Positions 53,789 to 63,937 of a DNA stretch of 64,000 nucleotides are shown one piece after another. The translations under genes and the position numbers were made by a program. Origin of the DNA: Pseudomonas defluvii (GTDB taxonomy: Bacteria; Pseudomonadota; Gammaproteobacteria; Pseudomonadales; Pseudomonadaceae); NCBI RefSeq assembly GCF_001695625.1, contig NZ_MBPN01000010.1:23075-87074 (forward strand), read 5' to 3'. Within the stretch, counting starts at the first letter, position 1; each line of letters starts with the position of its first letter. The notes below the pieces were generated by a model. That model saw only the letters and a program-made list of their open reading frames with translations, was not told the DNA's origin and searched no databases.

Positions 53789-56110
53789 ATGACTCGTACC
53801 CAATCTTCCCGTACCCCCAAAAAACGTCCCTCTGGCCGTGCGCGCGCCCTGCTGGGCTGGGCTTTGAAGCTCAGCCTTGTCGGTCTCGTCGTGCTCGCGG
53901 GCTTTGCGATTTATTTCGATGCGGTAGTCCAGGAGAAATTCTCTGGCAAGCGCTGGACGATCCCGGCCAAGGTGTATGCCCGGCCGCTGGAGCTGTTCGT
54001 CGGCCAGAAACTCAGCAAGGACGACTTTCTTATCGAGCTTGATGCCTTGGGCTATCGGCGCGAGAGCGTCGCCAATGGGCCTGGTGCCGCTGCTGTCAGT
54101 GGTAATACGGTCGATATCAATACCCGTGGCTTCCAGTTCTATGAAGGGCTGGAGCAGGCCCAGGCGGTTCAAGTACGTTTCTCGGGCGATTACGTTGCCG
54201 GGTTGAGTGGAGCCAATGGCTCGAAACTGGCCGTGGTTCGCCTGGAGCCGCTGCTGATCGGCGGGTTGTACCCGAAGAACCTTGAAGACCGCATCCTGAT
54301 AAAACTCGATCAGGTGCCCCCGTACCTGCTTGAAACCCTGGTTGCCGTGGAAGACCGCGACTTCTATTCGCACTTTGGTGTTTCGCCCAAGTCGATTGCA
54401 CGGGCCATCTGGGTCAACACCTCATCCGGCGCCATGCGTCAGGGGGGCAGTACCCTGACCCAGCAGTTGGTCAAGAACTTCTACCTGACCAATGAGCGCA
54501 GCCTCAGTCGCAAGCTGACGGAAGCCCTGATGGCGATGTTGCTTGAGCTGCATTACGACAAGCGCGAGATCCTCGAGGCCTACCTCAACGAGGTGTTCAT
54601 TGGCCAGGATGGTCAGCGCGCGGTGCATGGCTTTGGTCTTGCGAGCCAGTTTTTCTTCAGTCAGCCGTTGTCAGAGCTCAAGCTGCATCAGGTCGCATTG
54701 TTGGTGGGGATGGTCAAGGGGCCTTCCTACTACAACCCGCGGCGCTACCCCGAGCGGGCAACGGTGCGGCGTAACCTGGTGCTCGACTTGTTGGCCGAGC
54801 AGGGCGTCGCAACCCCGGAGGCCGTCGAGGCTGCGAAGAAAATGCCGTTGGGCGTTACCAAGCGTGGCAGCCTGGCCGACAGTTCCTTCCCGGGCTTCCT
54901 TGACCTGGTCAAACGCCAACTGCGTCAGGACTATCGTGACGAAGACTTGACCGAAGAAGGTCTGCGGATCTTTACCAGCTTCGATCCGATTCTGCAGATG
55001 AAGGCGGAGGCATCGGTCACTGACACCTTCAAGCGCCTTGCCGGGCGCAAGGGGGCGGATGAAGTCGAGGCAGCCATGGTGGTGACCAATCCGGAAACCG
55101 GTGAGGTCCAGGCGCTGATAGGCAGTCGCCAGCCCGGTTTTGCCGGTTTCAACCGTGCTGTGGATGCTGTTCGGCCGATTGGCTCTCTGGTCAAGCCGGC
55201 TGTCTACCTGACCGCATTGGAAAAACCCAGCCAGTACACGCTCACGAGCTGGGTCCAGGATGAGCCCTTTTCGGTCAAAGGGGCCGACGGCCAGGTATGG
55301 AAGCCGCAGAACTACGATCGGCGATCCCATGGCACCATCTACCTCTACCAGGGGCTGGCGAACTCTTACAACCTTTCCACGGCCAAACTTGGTCTGGAAG
55401 TGGGTGTGCCCAATGTGTTGAAAACCATTGGCCGTTTGGGTGTCGAAGTCGATTGGCCGGCGTTCCCGTCGATGTTGCTGGGGGCGGGCGGCATGTCGCC
55501 GATGCAGGTGGCTACCATGTACCAGACCCTGGCCAATGGTGGTTTCAATACGCCGATGCGCGGTATTCGCAGCGTACTGACGGCTGAGGGTGAGCCGCTC
55601 AAGCGCTACCCGTTCCAGATCCAGCAGCGTTTTGATCCAGGCTCCATCTATCTGGTGCAGAACGCCATGCAACGGGTCATGCGTGAAGGCACCGGACGTT
55701 CGGTTTACAGTGTCTTGCCAAGCTCTCTGACCTTGGCCGGCAAGACCGGTACCAGTAACGACTCGCGAGACAGTTGGTTCGCAGGTTTCAGTCAGGACCT
55801 GCTGGCAGTCGTCTGGTTGGGGCGTGACGACAATGGCAAGACGCCGTTCACGGGGGCCACCGGCGCATTGCAGGTTTGGACCAGTTTCATGCGCAAGGCC
55901 GACCCGCTTCCTCTGGATATGCCGCAGCCAGACAATGTGGTGCTGGCCTGGGTTGATGCCCATTCCGGGCAAGGGTCGGACGCAAGCTGCCCGGGCGCGG
56001 TCCAGATGCCGTATATTCGCGGCAGCGAACCGCCCCCCGGTCCTGCCTGTGGTGGTGAATCCGCGCCAGCCGAATCGGTAATGGACTGGGTCAAGGGTTG
56101 GATGAATTGA
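53789..56110 (+). CDS. mrcB: Penicillin-binding protein 1B (bifunctional)
   Basis: PBP1b polymerises and crosslinks peptidoglycan. The 773-residue protein has a basic cytoplasmic N-terminus, one membrane helix (about 24-44) and a UB2H-like domain (about 60-150). The GT51 glycosyltransferase carries AVEDRDFYSHFG (catalytic Glu about 188). The transpeptidase has the Ser-x-x-Lys in RPIGSLVKP (about 465), SYN in NSYNLSTAKLG and KTGTSN (about 652). lpoP follows after 22 bases; its product activates this enzyme in P. aeruginosa. Confidence 0.97.
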   Translation: MTRTQSSRTPKKRPSGRARALLGWALKLSLVGLVVLAGFAIYFDAVVQEKFSGKRWTIPAKVYARPLELFVGQKLSKDDFLIELDALGYRRESVANGPGAAAVSGNTVDINTRGFQFYEGLEQAQAVQVRFSGDYVAGLSGANGSKLAVVRLEPLLIGGLYPKNLEDRILIKLDQVPPYLLETLVAVEDRDFYSHFGVSPKSIARAIWVNTSSGAMRQGGSTLTQQLVKNFYLTNERSLSRKLTEALMAMLLELHYDKREILEAYLNEVFIGQDGQRAVHGFGLASQFFFSQPLSELKLHQVALLVGMVKGPSYYNPRRYPERATVRRNLVLDLLAEQGVATPEAVEAAKKMPLGVTKRGSLADSSFPGFLDLVKRQLRQDYRDEDLTEEGLRIFTSFDPILQMKAEASVTDTFKRLAGRKGADEVEAAMVVTNPETGEVQALIGSRQPGFAGFNRAVDAVRPIGSLVKPAVYLTALEKPSQYTLTSWVQDEPFSVKGADGQVWKPQNYDRRSHGTIYLYQGLANSYNLSTAKLGLEVGVPNVLKTIGRLGVEVDWPAFPSMLLGAGGMSPMQVATMYQTLANGGFNTPMRGIRSVLTAEGEPLKRYPFQIQQRFDPGSIYLVQNAMQRVMREGTGRSVYSVLPSSLTLAGKTGTSNDSRDSWFAGFSQDLLAVVWLGRDDNGKTPFTGATGALQVWTSFMRKADPLPLDMPQPDNVVLAWVDAHSGQGSDASCPGAVQMPYIRGSEPPPGPACGGESAPAESVMDWVKGWMN

Positions 56111-56132
56111 GCACTAGCGAAGAGGGTGTGAA

Positions 56133-56873
56133 GTGAATAAGTGGTGGTTTCCTGCCTTGACGGCACTGGCGCTACTCAATGGCTGTGCCAGCGTGCAACG
56201 TGGTTCGATCCCTGTTGTCGAGTCAGGCACGCGTGTTTCTAACAGTGAGCGAGTAACGGCCAGCCGCGGTGGCTATAACGCTGCCGCCAGCGGTGCGCGT
56301 CAGGCTCAAGCAATACCTCAGAACGATGCAGTAACCGTCATGGTGCCGCAGGGGGCTGGTGCGGCGCCGATCCAGACGTTCCCGGCGTCGACCAGCGCAG
56401 CACCAATTACACCGGGGCCGATTACGCCAGGCCCGGTGACATCGGAGCCGATGACGACCGCATCAATCAGCTCTGGCGGCTACAGCATGCCAAGTGCGCC
56501 AACAGGCATCCCTCGCGGCAATGCGGGTGGCTTATCCGCGGATGAACAACTGGATGGTCCGGTGCTGGCGTTGCTGACCACTGCGCAGCAACAACAAGGC
56601 AGTGGTGATTACAACGGTGCCTCGTCCAGCTTGGAGCGTGCCCAGCGCATTGCACCGCGTGAGCCGCAAGTGCTCTACCGTTTGGCCCAGGTGCGCCTGG
56701 CCCAAGGGGATGCTGCCCAATCCGAGCAACTGGCTCGACGGGCGCTGACTTATGCCAATGGTCGACCCGATTTGCAGGCCGGGCTGTGGGACATCATCGC
56801 CCAGTCACGGGAGAAGCAAGGTGACGCCGCTGGCGCTGCGCTGGCCCGTCAGAAAGCGCGGGTGAGCTCGTAA
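56133..56873 (+). CDS. lpoP: TPR lipoprotein LpoP, probable activator of PBP1b
   Basis: The 246-residue protein starts with GTG after AGAGGGTG. The lipobox ends LLNGC (Cys18), so it is an outer-membrane lipoprotein. A disordered Pro/Thr/Ser-rich linker (about 75-135) holds repeated ITPGP units. The C-terminal part (about 140-240) forms tetratricopeptide helices (PVLALLTTAQQQQGSGDYNGASSSLERAQRIAP). LpoP beside ponB/mrcB stimulates PBP1b in P. aeruginosa, and the location and architecture match. Its stop overlaps the next start by one base. Confidence 0.9.
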   Translation: MNKWWFPALTALALLNGCASVQRGSIPVVESGTRVSNSERVTASRGGYNAAASGARQAQAIPQNDAVTVMVPQGAGAAPIQTFPASTSAAPITPGPITPGPVTSEPMTTASISSGGYSMPSAPTGIPRGNAGGLSADEQLDGPVLALLTTAQQQQGSGDYNGASSSLERAQRIAPREPQVLYRLAQVRLAQGDAAQSEQLARRALTYANGRPDLQAGLWDIIAQSREKQGDAAGAALARQKARVSS

Positions 56874-57202
56874 TGGACAAGCGGGTTCCGTCAATCGCCG
56901 ACCATCTGTTGCTGATCGAGCAGGAACTGCGCTCGCTTGGATGGTGGGAGGAGAGGGCGCCGAGTGCCGAGGCGCTGGCCAGTGTCGAACCCTTTGCGGT
57001 CGATACGCTGTCTTTTGAGCAGTGGTTGCAGTGGATCTTCCTCCAGCGGATGAAGATGATTCTTGAGCATGACCTGCCGCTGCCTAACGCCTCCGGTATT
57101 CTCGAGATGGCCGAGATGGTTTATGTGGATCGGGTGCAGGAAAGTACGCGGCTGCGTCGACTGTTGTCCGAGTTTGACGAACTGATTCGCTCATCTCGCT
57201 GA
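56873..57202 (+). CDS. YqcC family protein
   Basis: A 109-residue, all-helical acidic protein with the DUF446/YqcC pattern: HLLLIEQELRSLGWWEERAPSAEALAS, then PFAVDTLSFEQWLQWIFLQRMKMILE (about 42-67) and LPLPNASGILEMAEMVY. No catalytic motif is known. It is the last gene of the mrcB-lpoP unit (one-base overlap with lpoP). A link to cell-wall synthesis is suggested only by this position. Confidence 0.88.
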   Translation: MDKRVPSIADHLLLIEQELRSLGWWEERAPSAEALASVEPFAVDTLSFEQWLQWIFLQRMKMILEHDLPLPNASGILEMAEMVYVDRVQESTRLRRLLSEFDELIRSSR

Positions 57203-57222
57203 GTTCCTGAGTTTCTCCTTCC

Positions 57223-57242
57223 GGGGCAGCTTCGTCTGCCCC
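57223..57242 (+). repeat. Hairpin after the yqcC-like gene
   Basis: GGGGCAG and CTGCCCC form a seven-pair stem with a six-base loop, 20 bases after the stop. There is no T-run. A true terminator follows at 57251. Confidence 0.5.
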
Positions 57243-57250
57243 GCACGCTC

Positions 57251-57287
57251 GTTGCCTGATGCTTCAGATGCTCAGGCAAACGTTTTT
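57251..57287 (+). terminator. Intrinsic terminator of the mrcB-lpoP-yqcC unit
   Basis: TTGCCTGA and TCAGGCAA (57252-57259 and 57272-57279) form a stem with inner GC/GC pairs. ACGTTTTTCTG follows. Confidence 0.75.
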
Positions 57288-57624
57288 CTGCTTGCTCGAG
57301 AGTGGCTTATGGTGAATTAACCGCGAAGATCACTTGACTTGAGCAGTTCGAATCAGAACAATCCAAAGTCCGCTGTAGAGGGACTGCCAGAAGCAGACCC
57401 GCTAAGCAGATCATGAGGCGCACACCCGCGCCGACCTGTTACACCCCGCAACGCGTTACCTCGCGCTGGGTGGGAAAACCCCGCAACACTCTGGGGCGCT
57501 CCCAATACTTGCTCAGTCAGTGCTGACGTAGTCGGCGATTTCGTCGCTCATGCTCTGCTTGGCAGTAAACCTATTAAGACCCGTTCCCATCGGACGGTAT
57601 TCTGGCGTTTTAGAGGTGAACAAC
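57288..57624 (+). other. Long untranslated leader region of ilvIHC
   Basis: There are 337 bases between the upstream terminator and ilvI with no convincing gene. CCCCGCAAC occurs twice (57444-57452 and 57479-57487), and the second copy can pair its CCCC with GGGG at 57493-57496. The stretch directly before ilvI is open in frame from an ATG at 57550 (about 25 codons, many Leu/Val) but has no counterpart in the IlvI family. No terminator hairpin of a classic attenuator was seen. A promoter could lie near TTGACT at about 57333. Confidence 0.4.
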
Positions 57625-59349
57625 GTGGAGCTTTTATCTGGCGCTGAAATGGTCGTCCGCTTTTTGCGTGACGAAGGCGTTAAGCACATCTATGGGTACC
57701 CGGGCGGTGCTCTTCTTCATGTTTACGATGCTCTGTTCAAAGAACCGGAAGTGAGTCACATTCTGGTCCGTCATGAGCAGGCTGCAACCCATATGGCGGA
57801 TGGTTACGCCCGTGCTACCGGCAAGGCTGGTGTAGTTCTGGTGACCTCCGGTCCTGGGGCGACCAATGCCATTACCGGTATTGCCACCGCTTACATGGAC
57901 TCCATTCCGATGGTCATCCTTTCCGGTCAGGTGCCTAGCACCATGGTCGGTACGGATGCTTTCCAGGAAACCGACATGATCGGTATTTCCCGGCCGATCG
58001 TGAAGCACAGTTTCATGATCAAGCACGCATCGGAAATCCCTGAAGTTCTGAAAAAGGCCTTCTACCTCGCGCAGTCCGGCCGTCCAGGCCCGGTTGTCGT
58101 CGACATTCCGAAGGACATGACCAACCCGGCTGAAAAGTTCGAGTACGTCTATCCGAAGAAGGTCAAGCTGCGCTCGTACAGCCCCGCTGTTCGTGGGCAC
58201 TCGGGTCAGATCCGCAAAGCCGCAGAAATGCTGCTCTCGGCTAAACGTCCGGTTGTGTACGCTGGTGGTGGTGTCATCCTCGGCGGTGGCTCCGCAGCCC
58301 TGACTGAAATGGCGCAGATGCTGAACCTGCCGGTCACCAATACCCTGATGGGCCTGGGTTGCTATCCGGGTACTGACCGTCAATTCCTCGGCATGCTGGG
58401 CATGCACGGCAGTTACACCGCCAACCTGACGATGCACCATGCCGACGTGATCCTTGCTGTTGGCGCGCGTTTCGATGATCGGGTCGTCAACGGTCCGGCG
58501 AAGTTCTGCCCGAACGCCAAGATCATCCATATCGACATCGACCCTGCGTCGATCTCCAAAATGATCAAGGCCGATGTGCCTATTGTCGGGCCTGTCGAAA
58601 GCGTTCTGACCGAGATGGTCGCGATCCTCAAGGAAATCGGTGAGAAGCCTGAAAAGGCGGCAATGGATGCCTGGTGGAAGCAGATCGAAGAGTGGCGTGG
58701 CGACCGCGGCATGTTCCCTTACGACAAGGGTGATGGCAGTGTCATCAAGCCGCAGACCGTTATCGAGACACTCTGCGAAGTGACCAAAGGCGATGCCTTC
58801 GTTACCTCCGATGTCGGCCAGCACCAGATGTTCGCGGCGCAGTACTACCGCTTCAACAAGCCAAACCGCTGGATCAACTCCGGTGGCCTGGGCACCATGG
58901 GCTTTGGCTTCCCTGCCGCCATGGGCGTCAAGCTGAACTTCCCTGACCAGGATGTTGCCTGTGTCACCGGTGAGGGCAGTATCCAGATGAACATTCAGGA
59001 GTTGTCGACCTGCCTGCAGTACGACCTGCCGGTGAAGATCGTCAACCTGAACAACGGTGTATTGGGCATGGTCCGCCAGTGGCAGGACATGGCCTACAAC
59101 AGCCGTCACTCGCACTCCTACATGGAATCGCTGCCTGATTTCGTCAAGTTGGCCGAAGCCTATGGCCATGTGGGTATCCGCATCACCAGCCTGAAGGACC
59201 TCAAGCCCAAGCTCGAGGAAGCCTTTGCCATGAAAGACCGGTTGGTGTTCATCGATATCCAGGTCGACAACAGCGAGCACGTCTATCCGATGCAAATCAA
59301 GGATGGCTCGATGCGCGATATGTGGCTGAGCAAGACGGAGCGTACCTAA
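57625..59349 (+). CDS. ilvI: Acetolactate synthase large (catalytic) subunit
   Basis: This ThDP enzyme makes acetolactate or acetohydroxybutyrate for valine, leucine and isoleucine. I use GTG at 57625 (574 residues, [18 protein letters not shown]), with GAGGTG six bases before it. The catalytic Glu is in [18 protein letters not shown] (about 48). The FAD/beta domain is in the middle, and the ThDP motif [29 protein letters not shown] lies at about 452-480. ilvH begins two bases after the stop. Confidence 0.97.
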   Translation: MELLSGAEMVVRFLRDEGVKHIYGYPGGALLHVYDALFKEPEVSHILVRHEQAATHMADGYARATGKAGVVLVTSGPGATNAITGIATAYMDSIPMVILSGQVPSTMVGTDAFQETDMIGISRPIVKHSFMIKHASEIPEVLKKAFYLAQSGRPGPVVVDIPKDMTNPAEKFEYVYPKKVKLRSYSPAVRGHSGQIRKAAEMLLSAKRPVVYAGGGVILGGGSAALTEMAQMLNLPVTNTLMGLGCYPGTDRQFLGMLGMHGSYTANLTMHHADVILAVGARFDDRVVNGPAKFCPNAKIIHIDIDPASISKMIKADVPIVGPVESVLTEMVAILKEIGEKPEKAAMDAWWKQIEEWRGDRGMFPYDKGDGSVIKPQTVIETLCEVTKGDAFVTSDVGQHQMFAAQYYRFNKPNRWINSGGLGTMGFGFPAAMGVKLNFPDQDVACVTGEGSIQMNIQELSTCLQYDLPVKIVNLNNGVLGMVRQWQDMAYNSRHSHSYMESLPDFVKLAEAYGHVGIRITSLKDLKPKLEEAFAMKDRLVFIDIQVDNSEHVYPMQIKDGSMRDMWLSKTERT

Positions 59350-59351
59350 TC

Positions 59352-59843
59352 ATGCGGCACATTATTTCCCTGCTGTTGGAAAACGAACCTGGTGCCTTGT
59401 CGCGCGTGGTTGGCCTGTTCTCCCAGCGCAACTACAACATCGAAAGCCTGACGGTTGCTCCGACTGAAGACCCGACCTTGTCGCGTCTGACGCTGACAAC
59501 GGTCGGCCATGATGAAGTGATCGAGCAGATCACCAAGAACCTGAACAAGCTGGTTGAAGTGGTCAAGTTGGTCGACCTCTCAGAAAGCGCGCATATCGAG
59601 CGTGAACTGATGCTGGTCAAGGTCAAGGCCACGGGCGCACAGCGTGCCGAGATCAAACGCACCACCGATATCTATCGGGGGCAGATCGTCGATGTCAGTG
59701 CCAGTGTCTATACCGTTCAACTGACCGGTACCAGCGACAAACTGGACAGTTTCATTCAGGCTATCGGTACCGCGTCCATTCTCGAAACCGTACGCAGTGG
59801 CGTCACCGGCATTGCCCGTGGCGACAAAGTTCTTAGCATCTAA
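59352..59843 (+). CDS. ilvH: Acetolactate synthase small (regulatory) subunit
   Basis: IlvH activates IlvI and confers valine feedback inhibition. The 163-residue protein starts MRHIISLLLENEPGALSRVVGLFSQRNYNIESLTV, an ACT domain (about 4-78) whose N-terminal loop forms the valine site. The C-terminal domain (about 85-163) is NikR-like. ilvC follows after 49 bases, giving the ilvIHC operon. Confidence 0.98.
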   Translation: MRHIISLLLENEPGALSRVVGLFSQRNYNIESLTVAPTEDPTLSRLTLTTVGHDEVIEQITKNLNKLVEVVKLVDLSESAHIERELMLVKVKATGAQRAEIKRTTDIYRGQIVDVSASVYTVQLTGTSDKLDSFIQAIGTASILETVRSGVTGIARGDKVLSI

Positions 59844-59856
59844 CTCAAAAAATTAG

Positions 59857-60909
<1,053 letters not shown>

Positions 60910-60929
60910 TCTTGCCTTGATGCGATAAG

Positions 60930-60953
60930 AACGCGGCTTTGGCCGCGTTTTTT
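60930..60953 (+). terminator. Intrinsic terminator of ilvIHC
   Basis: AACGCGGC pairs with GCCGCGTT around a four-base loop and a T-run follows. Confidence 0.9.
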
Positions 60954-61052
60954 CGTTTAGAGGGTCAGCTTCTGGTATAAAGCTCACTGTGTGCACGAAC
61001 TCTCGCTGCAAACAACAGCCGAAACTTTCCAAACCGTTGCAAGGTAATGTCC

Positions 61053-61910
61053 ATGAGCGAACGTCCAGAAGAGCCCAGCAAGGCCTCCGACGCCGAAAGC
61101 CTGCTACCGATCGATGAGCATGTTGAAGAAGGGCATGACGCCGAAGGACGCAAGGTGCGGCATCGTGGTATCTATCTGCTGCCCAATCTGTTTACTACCG
61201 CCAACCTGTTTGCCGGTTTCTATTCCATCATCAGCTCGATGAGCGCACAAAGCGCGCTGAGTGCTGGTGATCCTCGCGAAGCGAGCAAGTATTTTGCCTT
61301 CGCCGCCATCGCTATTTTTGTTGCCATGGTGCTCGATGGCCTTGATGGTCGTGTTGCGCGCATGACCAACACTCAAAGCGCCTTTGGCGCCGAGTACGAT
61401 TCCCTGTCCGACATGGTCGCTTTCGGTGTGGCCCCGGCATTGCTGGCGTTCGGCTGGGCGCTGGGCGACATGGGTAAAGTCGGCTGGATGGTGGCCTTCA
61501 TTTATGTGGCTGGTGCCGCGTTGCGTCTGGCGCGTTTCAATACCCAGGTTGGCAAGGCGGACAAGCGCTACTTTATAGGTTTGGCCAGCCCGGCTGCGGC
61601 GGGTGTGGTAGCTGGTACTGTCTGGGCATTCAGTGACTACGGTATCCAGGGTTCCAAGCTGTCATTTCTGGTGGCGCTGTTGGTTGCTGCCGCCGGCATG
61701 CTGATGGTCAGTAACATCAAGTACAACAGCTTCAAGGAGCTCGACCTGAAGGGGCGTGTACCTTTCGTGGCGATTCTCGCCGTGGTACTCGTGTTTGCTG
61801 TGGTCTTCAGTGATCCGCCACGTATTCTGCTGCTGATTTTCCTTGCTTATGCCGCTTCGGGCCCTATCCAGTACCTGTTGCGCATGCGTCGGCGTAAAGG
61901 CACCGAGTGA
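61053..61910 (+). CDS. pssA: CDP-diacylglycerol--serine O-phosphatidyltransferase
   Basis: PssA makes phosphatidylserine, the precursor of phosphatidylethanolamine, in the inner membrane. I choose ATG 61053 (285 residues, MSERPEEPSKASDAESLLP) because AAGG is better spaced to it than to ATG 61047. The CDP-alcohol phosphotransferase motif is DGLDGRVARMTNTQSAFGAEYDSLSD (about 90-115), with its Asp residues. About eight hydrophobic helices and a basic tail RMRRRKGTE complete it. Confidence 0.96.
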   Translation: MSERPEEPSKASDAESLLPIDEHVEEGHDAEGRKVRHRGIYLLPNLFTTANLFAGFYSIISSMSAQSALSAGDPREASKYFAFAAIAIFVAMVLDGLDGRVARMTNTQSAFGAEYDSLSDMVAFGVAPALLAFGWALGDMGKVGWMVAFIYVAGAALRLARFNTQVGKADKRYFIGLASPAAAGVVAGTVWAFSDYGIQGSKLSFLVALLVAAAGMLMVSNIKYNSFKELDLKGRVPFVAILAVVLVFAVVFSDPPRILLLIFLAYAASGPIQYLLRMRRRKGTE

Positions 61911-61924
61911 TGTAATTTCTGCAA

Positions 61925-61970
61925 GACTCCGTAGTCTACTGGTGCATCAGTCCACCCGTTCTACGGAGTC
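61925..61970 (+). promoter_or_regulatory. Hairpin sequestering the msrP ribosome binding site
   Basis: GACTCCGTAG (61925-61934) is perfectly complementary to CTACGGAGTC (61961-61970). The right arm contains GGAG (61965-61968), the only Shine-Dalgarno sequence of msrP, six bases before its ATG at 61974. Base pairing is certain; regulation is inferred. Confidence 0.65.
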
Positions 61971-61973
61971 ATC

Positions 61974-62987
61974 ATGCTGATCAAGATGCCCAAGGCCTCT
62001 GACTGCAAAGCGTCAGAGGTCACCCCCGAATCTCTCTATGTCTCTCGTCGCCACCTGCTGGGCGGGTCCTTGGCTGCGCTGGCTGTTTCAGCCCTGCCGC
62101 GTTTGGCCAGTGCCGCCGATGTTTCGCGTTACCCGGATGTCGATGCCGGTTCCGCGCCCGGTTGGTTCAACGAGAAGCTTGGTGGAACTCAATGGCAGGC
62201 GGTGACAGCGCCAGGCGAGGCCATTACGCCATTCAAAGATGCAACCCACTACAACAACTTCTATGAGTTCGGCCCTGATAAGGGAGACCCGGCGCAAAAC
62301 GCGGCTGTGCTGAAAACTGCCCCTTGGACGGTAGTAGTCGATGGCGAGGTCGGAAAGCCCGGTCGTTATGCGTTGGAAGACTTCATCAAGCCCTATCAGT
62401 TGGAGGAGCGCATCTATCGGCTGCGCTGTGTAGAGGCGTGGTCGATGGTGATCCCTTGGTTGGGGTTCCCGTTGTCCGCTCTGCTCAAGCAGGTGGAGCC
62501 AACATCCAAAGCGCGTTACATCCGCTTCGAAACGCTGCAGGATCCGAAAAGCATGCCTGGCCAACGCTCAGGCTTTGCCTTGATTGACTGGCCTTATGTA
62601 GAAGGGTTGCGTCTGGATGAGGCCATGAATCCGTTGGCCATACTGGCTGTTGGTATGTATGGGCGGGAGCTGCCTAATCAGAATGGTGCGCCTCTCAGAT
62701 TGGTGGTTCCGTGGAAGTATGGCTTCAAGAGCATTAAGTCGATCGTGCGCATCAGCCTCGTTGAGCAGCAGCCGAAAACCACGTGGCAAAGCATTGCGCC
62801 GGATGAGTACGGCTTTTATGCCAATGTGAACCCTCAGGTTGATCATCCGCGCTGGACCCAGGCGCGTGAGCGTCGGTTGCCGAGTGGGCTGTTCAGTCCG
62901 AATGTGCGCGACACGCAGATGTTCAATGGGTACGCAGAGGAAGTCGCTTCTCTTTATAGTGGTCTTGATCTGAGGAAGAACTACTGA
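61974..62987 (+). CDS. msrP: Periplasmic methionine sulfoxide reductase, catalytic subunit MsrP
   Basis: MsrP (YedY) is a molybdopterin enzyme that repairs oxidised methionines in periplasmic proteins. The 337-residue precursor has a Tat signal with SRRHLLGG (about 24-31) and cleavage after ASA (about 48). The Mo-ligating Cys is in [15 protein letters not shown] (about 152). [13 protein letters not shown] lies near the pterin phosphate site. A 10-pair hairpin covers its ribosome binding site. msrQ overlaps by one base. Confidence 0.97.
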   Translation: MLIKMPKASDCKASEVTPESLYVSRRHLLGGSLAALAVSALPRLASAADVSRYPDVDAGSAPGWFNEKLGGTQWQAVTAPGEAITPFKDATHYNNFYEFGPDKGDPAQNAAVLKTAPWTVVVDGEVGKPGRYALEDFIKPYQLEERIYRLRCVEAWSMVIPWLGFPLSALLKQVEPTSKARYIRFETLQDPKSMPGQRSGFALIDWPYVEGLRLDEAMNPLAILAVGMYGRELPNQNGAPLRLVVPWKYGFKSIKSIVRISLVEQQPKTTWQSIAPDEYGFYANVNPQVDHPRWTQARERRLPSGLFSPNVRDTQMFNGYAEEVASLYSGLDLRKNY

Positions 62988-63607
62988 TGCGCTACCCATG
63001 GTTTCGCCTTGGTATTTTTGTTCTCGCCAGTTTTTGGCCTTTGTATTGGCTCTATCAGGCGTGGGCGTTTGCATTGGGGCCAGACCCGGGCAAGGTGTTG
63101 GTCGATCGGCTGGGGTTGGGGGCGTTGATCTTTTTGCTCATTACCTTGTGCATGACGCCATTGCAGCGCCTGAGCGGCTGGTCTGGCTGGATTGTGGTGA
63201 GGCGCCAGTTGGGCTTGTGGTGCTTTGCCTATGTCGTGTTGCACTTGAGTGGTTACCTGTTCTTTATTCTCGGTCTCGACTGGGGGCAATTAGGCGTAGA
63301 GTTGCGCAAGCGCCCCTATATCATTGTGGGTGTTCTGGGATTTATCGGGCTGCTTGCCTTGGCTGTGACTTCGAATCGCTACAGCCAGCGGCGGCTTGGG
63401 GCGCGCTGGAAGAGGTTGCACAAGTTGGTTTATGTGATCCTGGGGTTGGGGTTGCTGCATTTTCTGTGGGTCGTGCGTGCAGATCTGAAGGAGTGGGCGG
63501 TCTACGCTGGCATTGGCGTATTGTTGTTGGCGCTACGTATTCCTGCCTTGGGGCGGCGTATTCCGAGGCTGGCGATAGGAAAAGCCGCAACGACAACGAA
63601 AAGTTGA
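62987..63607 (+). CDS. msrQ: Haem-binding membrane subunit MsrQ
   Basis: MsrQ (YedZ) passes electrons from the respiratory chain to MsrP. The 206-residue protein has about six membrane helices of the ferric-reductase-like type. Conserved His residues occur in [23 protein letters not shown] (about 80-100) and [22 protein letters not shown] (about 140-162), suitable as haem ligands. It starts inside the msrP stop (TGATG), so expression is coupled. Confidence 0.97.
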   Translation: MRYPWFRLGIFVLASFWPLYWLYQAWAFALGPDPGKVLVDRLGLGALIFLLITLCMTPLQRLSGWSGWIVVRRQLGLWCFAYVVLHLSGYLFFILGLDWGQLGVELRKRPYIIVGVLGFIGLLALAVTSNRYSQRRLGARWKRLHKLVYVILGLGLLHFLWVVRADLKEWAVYAGIGVLLLALRIPALGRRIPRLAIGKAATTTKS

Positions 63608-63616
63608 ATTTAAGCC

Positions 63617-63644
63617 TTGACGCCCCGTTCCATCTCTCTATAAT
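63617..63644 (+). promoter_or_regulatory. Upstream promoter P1 of the rRNA operon
   Basis: TTGACG (63617-63622) and TATAAT (63639-63644), 16-base spacer, followed by GCGCACCTC. It lies just after msrQ and may drive rrn or be a separate start. Confidence 0.7.
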
Positions 63645-63762
63645 GCGCACCTCTTTCGGCGCAGTCGAAGCGGAAAACTCCTTGGTAATCAATGAGTTAG
63701 ATGTTTAGTGATGGTGCTGGAAGTGCTTCGGTCGAATAGGTCGGCAGCGGTGAAAAAGGTGG

Positions 63763-63790
63763 TTGACAGCGAGTTGAAACGCTGTAGAAT
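63763..63790 (+). promoter_or_regulatory. Promoter P2 of the rRNA operon
   Basis: TTGACA (63763-63768) and TAGAAT (63785-63790), 16-base spacer, followed by the discriminator TCGCCTCCC. No gene is seen between 63608 and the window end apart from these rrn control elements. Confidence 0.85.
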
Positions 63791-63872
63791 TCGCCTCCCG
63801 CTAACGAGAGATCGAAGCGAGTCAAGTGGTTGAAGTTGAACGGAAAATTCTGAAAAACTTCAAAATAAACGC

Positions 63873-63900
63873 TTGACAGAGACAGGGGAAAGCGTAGAAT
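63873..63900 (+). promoter_or_regulatory. Promoter P3 of the rRNA operon
   Basis: TTGACA (63873-63878) and TAGAAT (63895-63900), 16-base spacer, followed by GCGCGCCTC. This is the GC-rich discriminator expected for stringent (ppGpp/DksA) control. Confidence 0.88.
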
Positions 63901-63937
63901 GCGCGCCTCGGTTGAGACGAAAAGCGCTTAACCAACC

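Noticed and set aside
57634..59295. A 553-codon open frame antisense to ilvI
   Set aside because: Shadow of ilvI, with the same His/Val/Asp-rich artefact composition.
62998..63708. A 236-codon plus-strand frame overlapping msrQ
   Set aside because: It is a +2 shadow of msrQ that runs on into the rRNA promoter region; msrQ has clear membrane helices and coupling to msrP.
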